A stretch of 64,000 nt of DNA from Aradus depressus (GCA_963662175.1 OY759215.1:8359079-8423078), one strand, 5' to 3'. Counted from the first letter of the stretch, positions 18,818 to 30,177 are shown. The notes: generated from the sequence alone by a model not told the origin. Made by a program: numbers and translations.

Positions 18818-19575
18818 GAGGGGGGCAGACAGGTCTCGCCGCAGGCCTCAGGGGCAGACGGGTCTCGCCGCAGGCCTCAGGGAGCAGACGGGTCTCGCCG
18901 CAGGTCTCAGGGGGCAAATGGGTCTCGCCGCAGGCCTCATGGGGCAGACGGGTCTCGTTGCAGGCCTCAAGATGCAGACGGGTATCGCCGCAGGCCTCAA
19001 GGGGCAGACGGGTATCACCGCAAGCCTCAGGGAGCAGACGGGTCTCGCCGCAGGCCTCAAGGAGCAGACGGGTCTCGCCGCAGGCCTCAAGGGGCAGACG
19101 GGTCTCGCCGCAGGCCTCAAGGGGCAGACGGGTATCACCGCGGTCTCAGGGGCAGACGAGTCTCGCTGCAGGCCTCAAGATGCAGACGGGTATCGCCGCA
19201 GGCCTCAAGGGGCAGACGGGTATCACCGCAAGCCTCAGGGAGCAGACGGGTCTCGCCGCAGGCCTCAAGGAGCAGACGGGTCTCGCTGCAGGCCTCAAGA
19301 TGCAGACGGGTATCGCCGCAGGCCTCAAGGGGCAGACGGGTATCACCGCAGGCCTCAAGGGGCAGACGGGTCTCGCCGCAGGCCTCAGGGAGCAGACGGG
19401 TCTCGCCGCAGGTCTCAAGGGCAGACGGGTCTCGCTGCAGGCCTCAAGATGCAGACGGGTATCGCCGCAGGCCTCAAGGGGCAGACGGGTATCACCACTG
19501 GCCTCAAGGGGCAGACGGGTATCACCACAGGCCTCAGGGAGCAGACGGGTCTCGCCGCAGGCCTCAAGGGGCAGG
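18818..19575. repeat. 30-bp GC-rich minisatellite, about 25 units
   Basis: The unit is GGCCTCAAGGGGCAGACGGG plus tctcgccgca, with variants (tatcaccgca, gatgcag, gagcag). A few units are 1 bp short (near 19142 and 19415-19425). Since 30 is divisible by three, all three plus-strand frames are open for 250-280 codons (ADGSRRRPQG, RRVSPQASRG and QTGLAAGLKG repeats) and the minus strand also in parts. The GATGCAG variant recurs at 18971, 19179, 19299 and 19448, showing higher-order blocks. It contrasts sharply in GC with the AT-rich flanks. Confidence 0.93.
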
Positions 19576-19789
19576 ACCCCATAGGCTTTACTATAACATT
19601 TCCTTGTTTCGTTTTTGATTTTTACATTTTTTTAAATTTTATTTCATCAAAAGGGTTATAGAAATTTAAAAATTATGGGGTTCTCGAAAAAAAAAATATT
19701 CATAGATTTATTTTATAATTATTAAATTATTAAAATCTAATTTTTGTAAAACAGTAATTAAGAAAAAGTAATTAAACTACCCTTTTGAA

Positions 19790-20165
19790 TTCACCCTATA
19801 AGGCGACAACTATCAATTTTCAGCGGAATCAGCAGAAGAGGAGGAGGGATCAGAGGGTAGCTCAACTCAACTATTTTAATAACTTCCGATATAATAAATG
19901 TATAGACATGACATTTTTTATTTATATTCAAAACCTCATAAGGATGGCACCTATTAATTTTCCGCGAAATTGGTCGAAGGGAAGCGGGGACTGTAGAAGA
20001 GGGATTAGACTTAAATACACTGATATCAGTCGATGTTATGAATGTATCGATACAAAATTTAGTATGGGGGTATCGGAAAACATGAAATACCGGTGAAACA
20101 CCAAACTTAGAATTTCTGACCGATTCCATAACTTCCCCTATACTTCGTTTAGCTGGAGAAGTAGT
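19790..20165. repeat. Family B, two internal units (minus) plus a 3' end (plus)
   Basis: Units contain ctatcaattttcagcgg, agctcaactcaa and taatgaatgtatcgac-like text in minus orientation twice. They are followed at about 20078-20165 by a plus-oriented end (ctgaccgattccataactt, cccctatacttcg, tagctggagaagtag). Confidence 0.65.
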
Positions 20166-20589
20166 ACCTATATAGTAGTAATTTTCTCGATTCGTTGATT
20201 TTCCAGGGGTGGAATTTCACCCCTTTTTGCTACAACAGTTGACTGATTATCATTATAGGTGTTCCATTCTCTTTCTTCCCTCTAGGATCAGACATTTCTT
20301 GGTACCTGGAAAACATGTCCTCTCCCATCTCTCATTTAACTTGAATACATTCCAGGATAAAGATCAAAGAGACGCTTTGAAGATCATCAAACTGGAAAAT
20401 TACTGGAGTTGGGACGTGTAAGGGGAGGGGGGGCTTGCGGGTGGGTGTGTAGGAGGAGAGATAGTCATTCAATAATGGCGGCCGAGTGGAGTGCAGTCAT
20501 TGATCGAATTCATTCAATCTTACATCCTCAGTTTCATTCACTCCGCTTTTGTATCATTCATAAAGTACCACTACTTTTTTACTCTACTA
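20166..20589. other. Unclassified sequence
   Basis: Two small ORFs (20209-20421, 20409-20606) lack recognisable domains. There is a short G-rich stretch near 20420-20460. Confidence 0.45.
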
Positions 20590-20912
20590 CAGTAGAATCT
20601 TGCTAATCCGGACTAGATGGGACCGGACCCCGTCCGGATCACTGAAAGTCCGGATTAAACGGAATTTGCTGTAAAATGGATATGATAAATATTTGAAAAT
20701 ATTTTTTTAAATATTAGCGTAAATATTTAGCGCGCCGTCTTCTTTGTCGGCACTTTTTCATCGTAGCATTATTATCGAGAATTATTATCGTACTTACCAC
20801 TCGCTAAATTAAATTTTTAGTTTACTAAATTTTAATTAGTTTTTTTTAAATCCCGTCCGGATTAACCGGATGTCCGGATAATCGGTGTCCGGATTAGCGG
20901 GATACTTCGAGA
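20590..20912. mobile_element. pogo/Tigger-type MITE
   Basis: A TA at 20588-20589 is followed by CAGTAGAATCTTGCTAATCC. The right side reads tccggattaaccgg, tccggataatcgg and tccggattagcgggatac. Repeated 'TCCGGATTA' blocks near both ends and the CAGT..AATCC start are typical of pogo-family (Tc1/mariner superfamily) elements. The right terminus is eroded and no transposase is present. Confidence 0.65.
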
Positions 20913-21703
20913 TTTGGCGCCCGGGGGCAAGAATGTATTTTAGCTTCTAACACTGTTCGCAATCGCTATAAATAACATAGCAGATGGACTCCTCCCTTTC
21001 GCGTTTATAATGCATTACGTGAACTCTACGTAGACTCTCTCTGACAGAAATCACGTAGATAAATTACCAGCAAATGGTTCAAATACTGAATATTATGAAG
21101 CTATGACGAACTTAGCTCGGGATGCTGTTCCGAACTTCTTTTGAGGATTTTCGCGCCTTAGCGAGCTCGAAATGTTGTTATGGTTCTGTTGTTTACTCCT
21201 CCAGCAGGGCATACAGATTGAAGAACGTTTTGAAATGGTTGCGTTCCAAACCTCCCCAATTGCTAGTTTACATAGAAAGTTAGTTAAAATATCGCTGAGA
21301 ACAGTACATTCACAAATATTGGATATCTATTTAAGCCAAACCATTTTCTTCACGAGATAATCTCTTTCATAATCCGATACAGAGACCCTGGATAAGAATT
21401 GAAATCTGCCCAAGAGAAGGAGTTGAGAGAAGACATCTCTGGATAAAGAGGAATGGTGTTTCCTGAAGAACATCGAACTGCTCCGAAAATATTCATAAAG
21501 TTGTAAAATGAAGCCATATCTAAATTTCTGGGATATAAGTTAATATTGACGGAAGAGTCGAGATCAGCAAATGGGATTGGCGCCTGGCACTAGGAGATGT
21601 AACAAGATCTTTGTATCCTGCCTCTCACGGCTTGTATACTAATATTTCCGTGACGAAGCTATGGGGAAAACATTTCGTTGTTTCCCTATAAGATTGAATT
21701 TAA
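20913..21703. other. Unclassified sequence
   Basis: About 790 bp of mixed composition. Small ORFs only (for example 21172-21360, no domain). No repeat head recognised. Confidence 0.45.
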
Positions 21704-22882
21704 ATTTTTTTTTTTTTTTTTTTTTTTTTTGGCTTTTATTCATAAAGATGCAACTGTTGCTAGGGGGCAACAACCAGCATCTATGTTGGTAGGTATGGAG
21801 ACGTTGGCGTGAATGGCATGTGAGAGGAAGGCCACCCAGTGGTAGGTCCTCGGGACGAAAATTTATATTAATTATAAGGACAAGGGAAAAAAAAAAAAAA
21901 AATAATAAAAATAATAATAATAATGATAATTAAAAAAAAAAAAATAAATAAAAATAAAAAGGAATTGAAAGACAACTTTGATGGAATGGGTAAGAGAGAT
22001 GAGAAAAGTGAAGGAAAATAATGTAAAAGAATAAAAAAAAAAATAAAAATATTAAGAACGAATAGGAATTAAGGTGGCAGTAAGTCGCGGTTCCACCTCC
22101 TCTTCAACCTTCGTGGGGGGTTTTGTGGTAAGTGTTGTGAAGATAAAGTACGTATTTCTGGATTTGTATGTGTGTAAAGTTTTCTAAAAAAACGTATGTA
22201 AATAGTTTGTATTGTGTCGGGTACTGTGTGTATCATAAGATCGTTATGAAGTGTTCTGTTGTTTATGTATGGGGGGCATTGTGTTATCAGCCTGAGGGTT
22301 TTTGACTGAAATGCCTGAATTCGTTTGATGTTGGATGTTTTTGCTGAACCGTATATCTGTGATCCGTATGTCCATAATGGTCTAAGTAAGTAAGTATAAC
22401 AGTTCCGTTTTTGTGTCATGTCTAATTTTGATCGTCTATTTAGAAGTCCGTAGAGTATTTTGAGTCGACGGTTCAGCGTGTTTCGTGTGAGACGTGTGTG
22501 AGGATTCCATGTCAGTCTTCGATCCAATGTCAGTCCTAGGTATCGTACAGTATTAGTTTGAGGGAGGGGCTTGTCGTAGATGAAAACGGGGGGGCATGTT
22601 TCTCGTCGAAGTGTAAATGTGATGTGCTGTGATTTTTCTGTATTTAGTTTGATTTTCCATGTGTTGCACCAGTTTTCAATTTGTGTGAGATGGTGTTGTA
22701 GTGTAAATGAGGCGTGTATGTGAAGGTCAGCAGCAGCTAAGATGGCGGTGTCATCGGCGTATGTAGCTGTCATTGTGTGGATGGAGGTGGGCATGTCAGA
22801 TGTGTATATTGTATATAATAAAGGAGCTAAGACAGAACCCTGCGGTACACCCGCCAATATGGGTCTTATTGAGGAGATAGCA
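21704..22882 (-). mobile_element. Jockey-clade LINE, 3' half
   Basis: The minus strand contains the reverse transcriptase C-terminal half, a 3' UTR rich in A/T runs and a terminal ataaaagcc + poly-A (the T run at 21704-21730). The 5' break lies at a poly-G/C tract (22883-22899). Confidence 0.85.
22069..22881 (-). CDS. Jockey-type reverse transcriptase, C-terminal half
   Basis: An open frame of about 270 codons, truncated at the 5' end of the element. It starts just before the RT motif LAGVPQGSVLAPLLY, followed by the catalytic box TYADDTAIL, then KLNTEKSQHITF, the thumb-region motif VRYLGLTLDRRLTW, and LLRPLWTYGSQIYGSA. These are fingers/palm/thumb landmarks of non-LTR retrotransposon RT, which copies element RNA at a nicked target. 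The ORF ends soon after RRLKRRWNRDL with no RNase H domain, which fits Jockey proper rather than I or the RNase H-bearing LINE at 16325. Both catalytic Asp residues of YADD are intact, but the endonuclease and N-terminal RT are lost. The first in-frame start triplet is TTG at 22857, but the real start lay upstream. Confidence 0.9.
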   Translation of the reverse strand, partial: AISSIRPILAGVPQGSVLAPLLYTIYTSDMPTSIHTMTATYADDTAILAAADLHIHASFTLQHHLTQIENWCNTWKIKLNTEKSQHITFTLRRETCPPVFIYDKPLPQTNTVRYLGLTLDRRLTWNPHTRLTRNTLNRRLKILYGLLNRRSKLDMTQKRNCYTYLLRPLWTYGSQIYGSAKTSNIKRIQAFQSKTLRLITQCPPYINNRTLHNDLMIHTVPDTIQTIYIRFFRKLYTHTNPEIRTLSSQHLPQNPPRRLKRRWNRDLLPP

Positions 22883-23730
22883 GACCCCCCCCCCCCCCCT
22901 TCTATTCATTTAAATTGAAGAATTTTCTTGGAAAATCGCGGTTTGCAGTCTTGCTTAGTTAGATTCAACACTGAAAAGACAATTTAAAAAAAAAATAGTT
23001 TTTTCTCGACTTTTAGGGATTATCTTGAAAGTTTCGAAAAAAATGACGGGGTGGCTTTGGAGACCTGGGCTGCTTAGCTTTTTTTCCCTCTTCTATCTCC
23101 GCCTATGGACAGGTCCGTTACAAGGCAGTAAGTAGTGTGTTTCGTAAGTCTAGTTATTGTTTTGTACTGTACACCCTTTGTACGGCCGCAGTGAAAGCTG
23201 TGTCACCCCCCAAGGGCAGTGTTGAGTTCGGTCGTTCATCCAAGACACCTCTCCCCCACTCTTGTCTTGTCTCACACCACCACACCACACAAACACCATG
23301 CCTTGTCAGGACGATATACCACATAACACATACAGGCCTACTCGGCTTTTCTAACTCGTTTTGTTACAAGGACCTTCCATCTTCTGTCTAATGGCTTTGT
23401 TACAAATGAACAGTGGAAATAGAATCTGAAGATGGATGATGTAGTGAGAAATGATTATTTCACAGTTTTCTAAATAAAAACGTCGTCTAATCTCCGATAT
23501 ATGTATACATTTTATTATTTTGTGCTAGCCTTCTGTGCTAACCTTCTGCGCTAGCCGGCTTGCACTTATCATCACGCTGTACACTAAAACCCAGTAACTA
23601 GTTAAAAGGGAAAACAAAATTAAGAACAAAAATAAATACATAACAATATTTATAAGCGCTAAATAAATTTTTCATAAAAAAATTAATATAATAAATCATA
23701 TAATATATGATTTATTACCTATTAATATAT
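22883..23730. other. Unclassified sequence with poly-C tract
   Basis: Begins with a C run at 22884-22899. A GC-moderate block at 23100-23400 carries an 84-codon ORF without domains. The rest is AT-rich. Confidence 0.45.
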
Positions 23731-24217
23731 GATTTATAACTCACGAACGGCTTGATGGATTTGATTAATTTTTTTTAAATTTGTTCGTCATCGTCTGTGG
23801 AAGGTTATAGGCCTATTAGTACCTCAATATCTGGTCCATCCCAGCATCCACCCACGCAATCTTTGTAACTCAAAAACCACTGCAATGATTAATGACGAAT
23901 CTTTTTGAATAGATAAGTTTTATCTACCGGAAGGTTAAGGTCTATTTTTTAATCAACCCCTGGTCCATCCCAGCATCCACTCACGCAATCTTTGTAACTC
24001 GAAAACCATTGCAACGATTAATAAGAAATCTTTTTGAATAAATTAGTTTTAGCTCCAAAGCTAGCGTTACTACAGTTGAAGGACTATAAGCCTTATTCCG
24101 TATGAATAATTGAAAATTATAACATCATGAATGTACTGTCGAGGAACTGAATAGCCTTATAAGAGATATTGGGAGAAAAGTCAAAGTTCCCCGGGCAACG
24201 CCGGGTATTACTGCTTG
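23731..24217 (+). mobile_element. Helitron-like element, 5'-truncated short form
   Basis: Begins inside the element at tataactcacgaacggc and carries both 'ctggtccatcccagcatcc' blocks. It ends CCCGGGCAACGCCGGG, TATTACTG, CTTG (mutated CTAG) then T. It is almost identical to 13187-13669. Confidence 0.75.
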
Positions 24218-24379
24218 TTCAATAAATAAAATCAATAATTAAGTAACATAAAATAAAGTGATATAAAAGATTCAACTGTTTATTAACATATCTGATAAAA
24301 CTTTTTTTAAAATTTTAAATATAACAATTTAAAACAATTGAATAAAAAACACTGTCTAATAAATAAGAGCGTACAAAAT

Positions 24380-24841
24380 TTAACAATTTAAAATTTTATA
24401 GATGGGGCAGATATTTTTTGCTGTTCGCAACAGTTTTTGCGGTTCTTTCCAAAGAGAGGAGGCCTGGACAAGAAATGATTTGTGGAAGGCCGAGGAGCGA
24501 TGGGAGGGGATGAAGAGGTCTGAAGGACGGGATCTAGTGTGCCTCTGGTGAACCGAGGACTGGAATTGAAACATTTGGTAGAGGTAGTAGGGTTCTTTGG
24601 ATTTAACCATTAGGAAGAGGAAGGAGCCTAGGAGGTAGTTTCGGCGGGAGGGGGGTTTGAGCCATTTTAACTCAGAGTACCAGAGCGAAATATGAGCGTC
24701 TCCAGGGACATTGAAAACAAATCTGACGTGAGTGTTCAGGATACGCTGGAGTTTGATATCGAGTCCCTTACTCAGATCATTATAAACCAGACACCCGTAG
24801 TCGAAATGGGGGAAGACAAGGGAAGATATGTATAAGAAAGA
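24380..24841 (-). pseudogene. CR1/Jockey-like LINE reverse-transcriptase C-terminus
   Basis: A continuous minus-strand frame reads SSLVFPHFDYGCLVYNDLS, KLQRILNTHVRFVFNVP, then HISLWYSELKWLKP, RRNYLLGSFLFLM and a variable tail to a stop at 24380. 'FPHFDYG...LQR.LN..IRF' followed by a 'HIS....L.WL....RR' block is the standard region after the RT thumb in CR1/Jockey/Rex-type LINEs. No start codon near its 5' end. It is a 5'-truncated, dead copy distinct from the other LINEs in the window. Confidence 0.8.
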
Positions 24842-25892
24842 TAGGTATATGAAGGTAACAAAAATAAATTCACTGTCATGTCATGTTTCACGTCATAAAC
24901 AATATTTATTCCGTTCATTCTTTGCTTCGAGACATTTGATAACTTCTCCATCTCTGCAGAGGGTAGTAAAAATATATATTTTTATCCCGGATCCTCAGTC
25001 ATAATACCGAGAATACCGACATCTGATCCTGGTCCGACCCCAAAACCTCATAATCAGAGACAAAGTTGCCGAGGTGAGTCAAAGGAACAGCTGAGTGGCT
25101 TCGTCAAGGATACTGTGCTGAGAGACAACTCGACATCATTTTCCATTTCACAAAATGTCTGCACAAATGAAGATAGTCCTGACTAGTCTAGGGATCGATG
25201 ATATGAGGTTAACTCTTGATTAACTCCTTGTTAACGGAGAAGAACTCTTAGTGTAGATTTTGTGTGGACTTCTTGACTCTGCGGCTTATGATAGACGGTG
25301 GCCAGGCTTTGGAAAACGAACGAGAAACTGATCAAATCTCAGCGGATATTGAAGCAATTTTTCATGATGACTCTCCCCTCTACCGAAATCTCTTTAGAAG
25401 GTGATAAACATGTTCAGGGATATCTGAAGATAGGTATTGTATTGGTGACCTGTTTCTTTTTGTCAATCTGTTTGAACTCTGTTGTGAGTCATAAAGTTTA
25501 TACTCATGTCGTTAAAGGGAAATTGCAAAACAGTCACAAAACAGCAGCTAGACAACAACTTTTCAGAAAGAGTAATATTTTCTAGACATCTTTACATCTG
25601 AGGCTCTACCCGTTTTTTTTATTATTATCAACGTTTATGCACTATTTACTGATATTTGTTATATATATATTTTTTTATTCTTTGATATTTCGCTCTTTGT
25701 GAACCGAGGAAGAGGCTCGTTATTGCACCGAAATATCGCCCTGAAAGAATATTTGTCTTAAAGAAATATAAATTAAATATAATAAAAATTAAATATATAA
25801 ATATGTAGTATCTATTGTATTAGGGATTTTATATTCATTAATCTTCTATTATTAATTGATTTAAAAAAATATATATTATTCATCTTATATGT
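24842..25892. other. Unclassified sequence; one CUGANGA-like motif
   Basis: About 1 kb without a supportable gene. The 95-codon ORF at 25298-25585 has one hydrophobic stretch but no family match. At 25702-25740 occurs 'gaggaagaggctcg...caccgaaat', one of several related motifs discussed in the findings. Confidence 0.45.
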
Positions 25893-26080
25893 TAGTTATT
25901 GTGACCCACTACCAGAGCGCTTTTTCATCGCTATGAGAGTCCTAAATTTTGTTTACCCGAATTTATTCACTTAAAGCAGGGGTTTTTAACGAGTACCTTG
26001 TACAGACATTGTACAGGCTTTGGACCATCGTTTAACGTCTCATCCGAAGGACGACGTGCTCAAGGTTTTTTCACAAACCT
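25893..26080 (-). repeat. SINE1 without tRNA head
   Basis: Contains ctaccagagcgctttttc, gagtcctaaattttg, aacgagtacctt and catccgaaggacgacgtg. It ends within the post-B-box region. Confidence 0.8.
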
Positions 26081-26463
26081 AATTTATATTGAGTAGTAAT
26101 AAAAATTATTTTATTTTTTATTCGTTTCAGTTTGACCATAGGCCATATAAGTGGTTCTTTTGGTTTTCGTGTCTCTATGTTTGTTTGTTCCATCAGCTGA
26201 ACAGAATTCAATCAAACTTCAAATTTAGGAGCAAACCTGCTAACAGTTGGATTCACCAGAAGGGGAGAATCATTTCAATATTGCCAAAAAAAAAAAAAAA
26301 AAAATACAACGTTATATGAAATTGAAGAAGAAACCCCCCGAAATGGATGGGGCTGTATTTTTTAGTAATTTTGCGGTCATGCAGATGACAGCTGAGACAG
26401 ACTTGACATTGAGCAACGCAAAGGTAGGCTATCTAACAAAAGTGTAGAAACGGGAAAGCATTA

Positions 26464-26600
26464 TTGAAAAAGTCGTCGGTGGATCACCGGCAATGTTCAT
26501 CCCCAGAACGAATTAATCAATTAACTTTTCGCTCTACCTCCCGACTGACCCTTTGCGCTAATATTCAACAGTTAACTTATATAGGGGCTCTTAAATCCTG
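26464..26600 (+). repeat. Family B 5' piece
   Basis: aagtcgtcggtggatcaccg, ccccagaacgaattaatc, aacttttcgctc and ggggctcttaaatcc in order. Confidence 0.75.
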
Positions 26601-26649
26601 TGATGTAAAAAAATTTACACACATTAAAATTATTAATATATTATAAAAT

Positions 26650-26965
26650 CAATTATTATTTATATTTGTATAAAAACAGCTGTTAGGAGTGAAGTAACTT
26701 AATTAGTGAATAAACATACAAAGATGGACGAAACGAAATGTGAACAACCAATGAATGGAGGCACAATAGACACATCCCCACCAGCTGCCAAGTCAGCAGT
26801 ATATCTTAGCTTATATATACGCTCCTTTCCCCCCACCATTCAGTCTGTAATTAGCCATCCTCCATGTAACATCTCTTGTACCATCTAAATAAGTGTTAAT
26901 TGTCAAATAAAGTTTTTAAAAAGTTCTTTAGTGAAGTGCGAGATTTAATTGACGATGATCAGCTG
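26650..26965 (+). promoter_or_regulatory. Possible solo LTR or LTR-like promoter
   Basis: A TATA-type sequence (ttatatatacgctcc, about 26811) is followed ~30 bp later by cattcagtctg (initiator-like) and 80 bp on by an AATAAAG poly-A signal near 26905. TATA, initiator and AATAAA in so short a space is the layout of an LTR. I could not define TG...CA ends or a target duplication. The 60-codon ORF at 26706-26888 overlaps it and is not considered real. Confidence 0.3.
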
Positions 26966-27639
26966 TTCTAATAGAGTGTGAAACAGTCTAAGGTGAGATG
27001 TGCAGGTGGACAGTCTAGTGAGAGAAGTGGTTTTTAGGCTAAAGGTATGGTGAACCATGTAGAAGTGAAAAGAACAGAGAAGTAGATGCGCAAAGGTACT
27101 TTTATTTATTTTTATGAATATATGCCCAAAATAACAATGAATTAAAGAATGGCCACAATATATTAAACAAAAAAGACATTAAAATATATGTAGAAATTAG
27201 TTTGTAAGATTTTTTTTTATTGTAAGTAATCTGATTTTTTTTATGATACTGATATTCTGATCTTTTTTAAAATGTAGGTTAAGTAAAATAAACCCAAATA
27301 TTTGTTCTATTATTCTATGTTATTCATTTTCCCTGTTAACCCAGTAACAGTGAGGTAATTTATACCTTTGGATTGATTTTTGCATATTTAGGAAAACAAT
27401 ATGGCATCTCATTATTATATTTAAAAGAAATCCAAATGAAAAATTTGTTAATTAAACTTTTTTTCTTAAATACCTGCACTTTCTTCAAAATTGCGTCTTG
27501 AACTTTCGATATTTTTTTAAGGGCCCTTTTCGGAAGTTACTGTAGAAATCAAAATTTAGTAGAAGACCAGCTATAATTTCTACAGGAAATGTGGTATTTT
27601 TATTATTTATTATTAATTTAATTTAAATTTTATATTTAT
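26966..27639. other. AT-rich stretch, nothing recognised
   Basis: No ORF of note, no repeat identity. Confidence 0.5.
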
Positions 27640-27850
27640 ATAATTACCACAATCCACATACTAAATTTTGTTTCGATAAATTCATTACATCGGAAGTTAT
27701 TAGGGTTTTTGAATTGAGCCCCCTCCCCTGACCCCCCCCCCCCCCCCCCCTTCACCCGATGTCACAATCTTATTATAATATGACAATGTACCCACATATG
27801 TATATAACATTGTACACACATATGTATATAACATTGTACACACATATGTA
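27640..27850 (+). repeat. Family B fragment followed by a 26-bp tandem triplet
   Basis: ccacatactaaattttg, cgataaattcattacatcgg and ttattagggtttttgaatt are family B. A C run follows (27729-27750), then three units of about 26 bp around 'catatgtatataacattgta' (27775-27850). Confidence 0.7.
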
Positions 27851-27854
27851 ATTC

Positions 27855-27950
27855 GTTGAATAAAAAGTGTCTCGATTAACCGTGTGTTTCATTTATCCGT
27901 GCGACCTCCCCCCCCCCCCCCCCATTACCCCGGATAATCGAGGTTCTATT
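27855..27950. mobile_element. Fragment of a pogo/Tigger-like element
   Basis: tgtctcgattaaccgtg on the left and ccccggataatcgagg followed by ttctatta on the right resemble inverted pogo-type ends (CCGGATAATCGAGGTTCTA). A long C tract replaces the middle. Confidence 0.45.
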
Positions 27951-28004
27951 ATTTGGATATAAATTAACTTTTTCAAATTTTAGATCGAGGTGATGTTTTT
28001 AAGG

Positions 28005-28335
28005 TTGACCAGGCTGTCCTGATTTGTGGGGCAGAGACTTGGACGATGACGAGAGGAGACGAGAGAAGCCTCGAGATATGCGAGAGAATGGTTCTGCGGA
28101 GGATCCTTGGTCCGGTTCAGGAGATCGACATGTTTAAGATTAAGAATAATGCCGAGGTCGCTACGAAGTTCGAAGGGCCGCAGACGGATGGACGCAGTCG
28201 ATAGGGACGCAAGGAACCTTCGGCCGCAAAACTAGAGAACTCTTACGCTGGACAGGAATCTTTGGAGGAAATCTCTGGAGGTGGCCAAGGCTCGAATGGA
28301 GCTGTAGTGCCAAGGATGTTGATGATGATGCAACA
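28005..28335 (+). pseudogene. LINE reverse-transcriptase C-terminal fragment (RTE/R4-like)
   Basis: One plus frame reads VLICGAETWTMTRGDERSLE, ICERMVLRRILGPVQE, then decays. A second frame after a stop still reads LDRNLWRKSLEVAKARMEL. 'YG.ETW..T......L...ER..LR.I.GPV' and a terminal 'DR..WR...EEA' are the standard C-terminal landmarks of these LINEs, also seen at 37385-37925 and 54650-55110. It ends in a GAT microsatellite-like tail (gatgttgatgatgatg). Broken by stops. Confidence 0.75.
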
Positions 28336-29439
28336 CTAGTTGTACTATATACTTGTCTGGTAATTTTGTATAATGTTTCCAGCAAAAACTGACTTCTAAC
28401 GTATTGATTAATTTTATTATACAAAATGGACTACGTAAAGAGTACGTTAATAAAAACTAATTAGTCCCGTACTAAAGTAAATTACGTTTCAAAGTTCTGA
28501 GAACGATATTATTAACGTTTTGTTGTGCAATTCCTTTTGTGATGTCATCCTTAGACCTACCTAAACCCAAGTCCTACCAACCTCATTACTTAATTATCAA
28601 CAACAATTTTTGAAAACTTTTATTTAATCGCATTTTAAAATTATTTAAGAAATCAATAATAAGAAGAGTAATTATAATCGCCTCAAAACCATTGATGTCA
28701 GAAAAACATCGAAAATAGATAGGCCATCGATGCTAAAATGAAGGAACACACTGTTAGACACATAAAAAATGGCGCAGTCGGGTAAAAAGAAATAAAAAAA
28801 CTTTTTATGGAGATTGTCTGAGCTTTGAGAAGCTTTTTAGAGCTTTTTGATATCTCCACGTGTAGTCACTAAAAATGATTAATTATAGAAACATTGAAGT
28901 TGCAAGGTCAATGCTGCTATTGCTTATTCGTAATTATTCATGTAGAAATACTAAATTAAAAGTTGTACAGAGTTAAAGTTAAACGATTTACTAAATAAAA
29001 TAACTTCGTAAAGAGATAGTGTCAGCAATTGAAAGTTTACAAATAACAAATTTATGTACATTTAACTTTTTTTCTGTTTAAATATTCATAATACAAATTT
29101 TTAAATACTCTTATTGAAGCCATTTTAAAATTTAACTGTAGCTACTTAGTGCTTATGAATATTTAAACATGAAATATATAAACGTTTTATGGTTTCGTAG
29201 GTAGAAAAACGATAAAGGAACCTTATAGCGAGCTGTGGATAACCAACTAATTCTCTAGATAACCAACAGTTTAGGGTAAGATTTTTTTTTTTTTTGGAAA
29301 AATTCAAAAATACCGGTTTAAGGACAGGTAAAAAAGAACTCAACATGAAAATTGTGACTGATGAGATAACTTCTTCAGCAGAGGAAGTATCTAATATAAC
29401 CGACATCATCAGAATATTTCCTGTCCCACTGGAGGCAAA
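28336..29439. other. AT-rich stretch with a primer-binding-site-like 12-mer
   Basis: TGGCGCAGTCGG occurs at 28770-28781, the same 12 bases as the start of the primer site at 62964. No LTR end is visible just before it, so I cannot call an element. Nothing else supportable. A T run is at 29281-29295. Confidence 0.4.
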
Positions 29440-30128
29440 CGTTTGGTAACTCCGTGCTTTCGAGTGCGTGCTTACTGCGGTCAAGATCGGCGGGGGATCA
29501 AAACCCGGCCGAGGCCCTTAGGTTTTTATCTGGAAGGTGAAAAAACCTTGAGCACGCCGTCCTTCGGATTGGACGTTAAGCGATGGCCCCGTGCCTGTTC
29601 AACAAGTATTTTTAGACGTTTCCTTGATTTACCCGAAAACGGTTAGTCCTATTGAAAACTTAATTCTTACCAAAAATGTTCCTTATAAAATTTCCAATCG
29701 TAAATAATCCTTAGATTGGAGATAGAATTAATACAAGAAAAGTTATAGCTCCTTAAACAATGAAAATAAATTTCCAGAGGAAATATTTTAAAGGTTAGGT
29801 TAGGTTTTATGACTCATGCCCGGAGTTTAACTATGAGGTCATATCGCCTGCTACCAGAGCGCTCTTTCGTCACTCTGGTAGACATGAGCCCGACTCTACT
29901 ATGGGAGTCCTAAATTTTGCCTACCCTAAATTTTTATTCACCTAGGGCAGGGGTCTTTAACGAGTACCTGAAAATGTACAGGCTCGGGACCATCGCTTAA
30001 CGTCCCAACCGAAGGACGGCATGCCGTTATCTGGGAGGTAAAATAAACTAAGGGCCTCGGCCGGGTTTCGAACCCACGACCTTGAGCTCAGAAAGCAAGC
30101 ACGCATATTACTGAGCTACTGGCGCCCT
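29440..30128. repeat. Inverted SINE composite, copy 2
   Basis: A SINE1 head half on the plus strand (29440-29600), the ~190-bp spacer (29601-29790) and a near-complete SINE1 on the minus strand (29796-30128, head ctggcgccct) form the reverse complement of 16132-17815 without the LINE. The junction carries aggttaggttaggttttatg, that is, AACCTAACCTAACCT at the SINE tail. Confidence 0.88.
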
Positions 30129-30177
30129 CTGTTTCCATAGATATATAAGTTCCAAAGAGAGTTATTCTGTTCACAGA

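Noticed and set aside
18773..19661. Three overlapping 247-281-codon ORFs
   Set aside because: Same cause: 30-bp minisatellite period; frame-shifting 29-bp units are tolerated.
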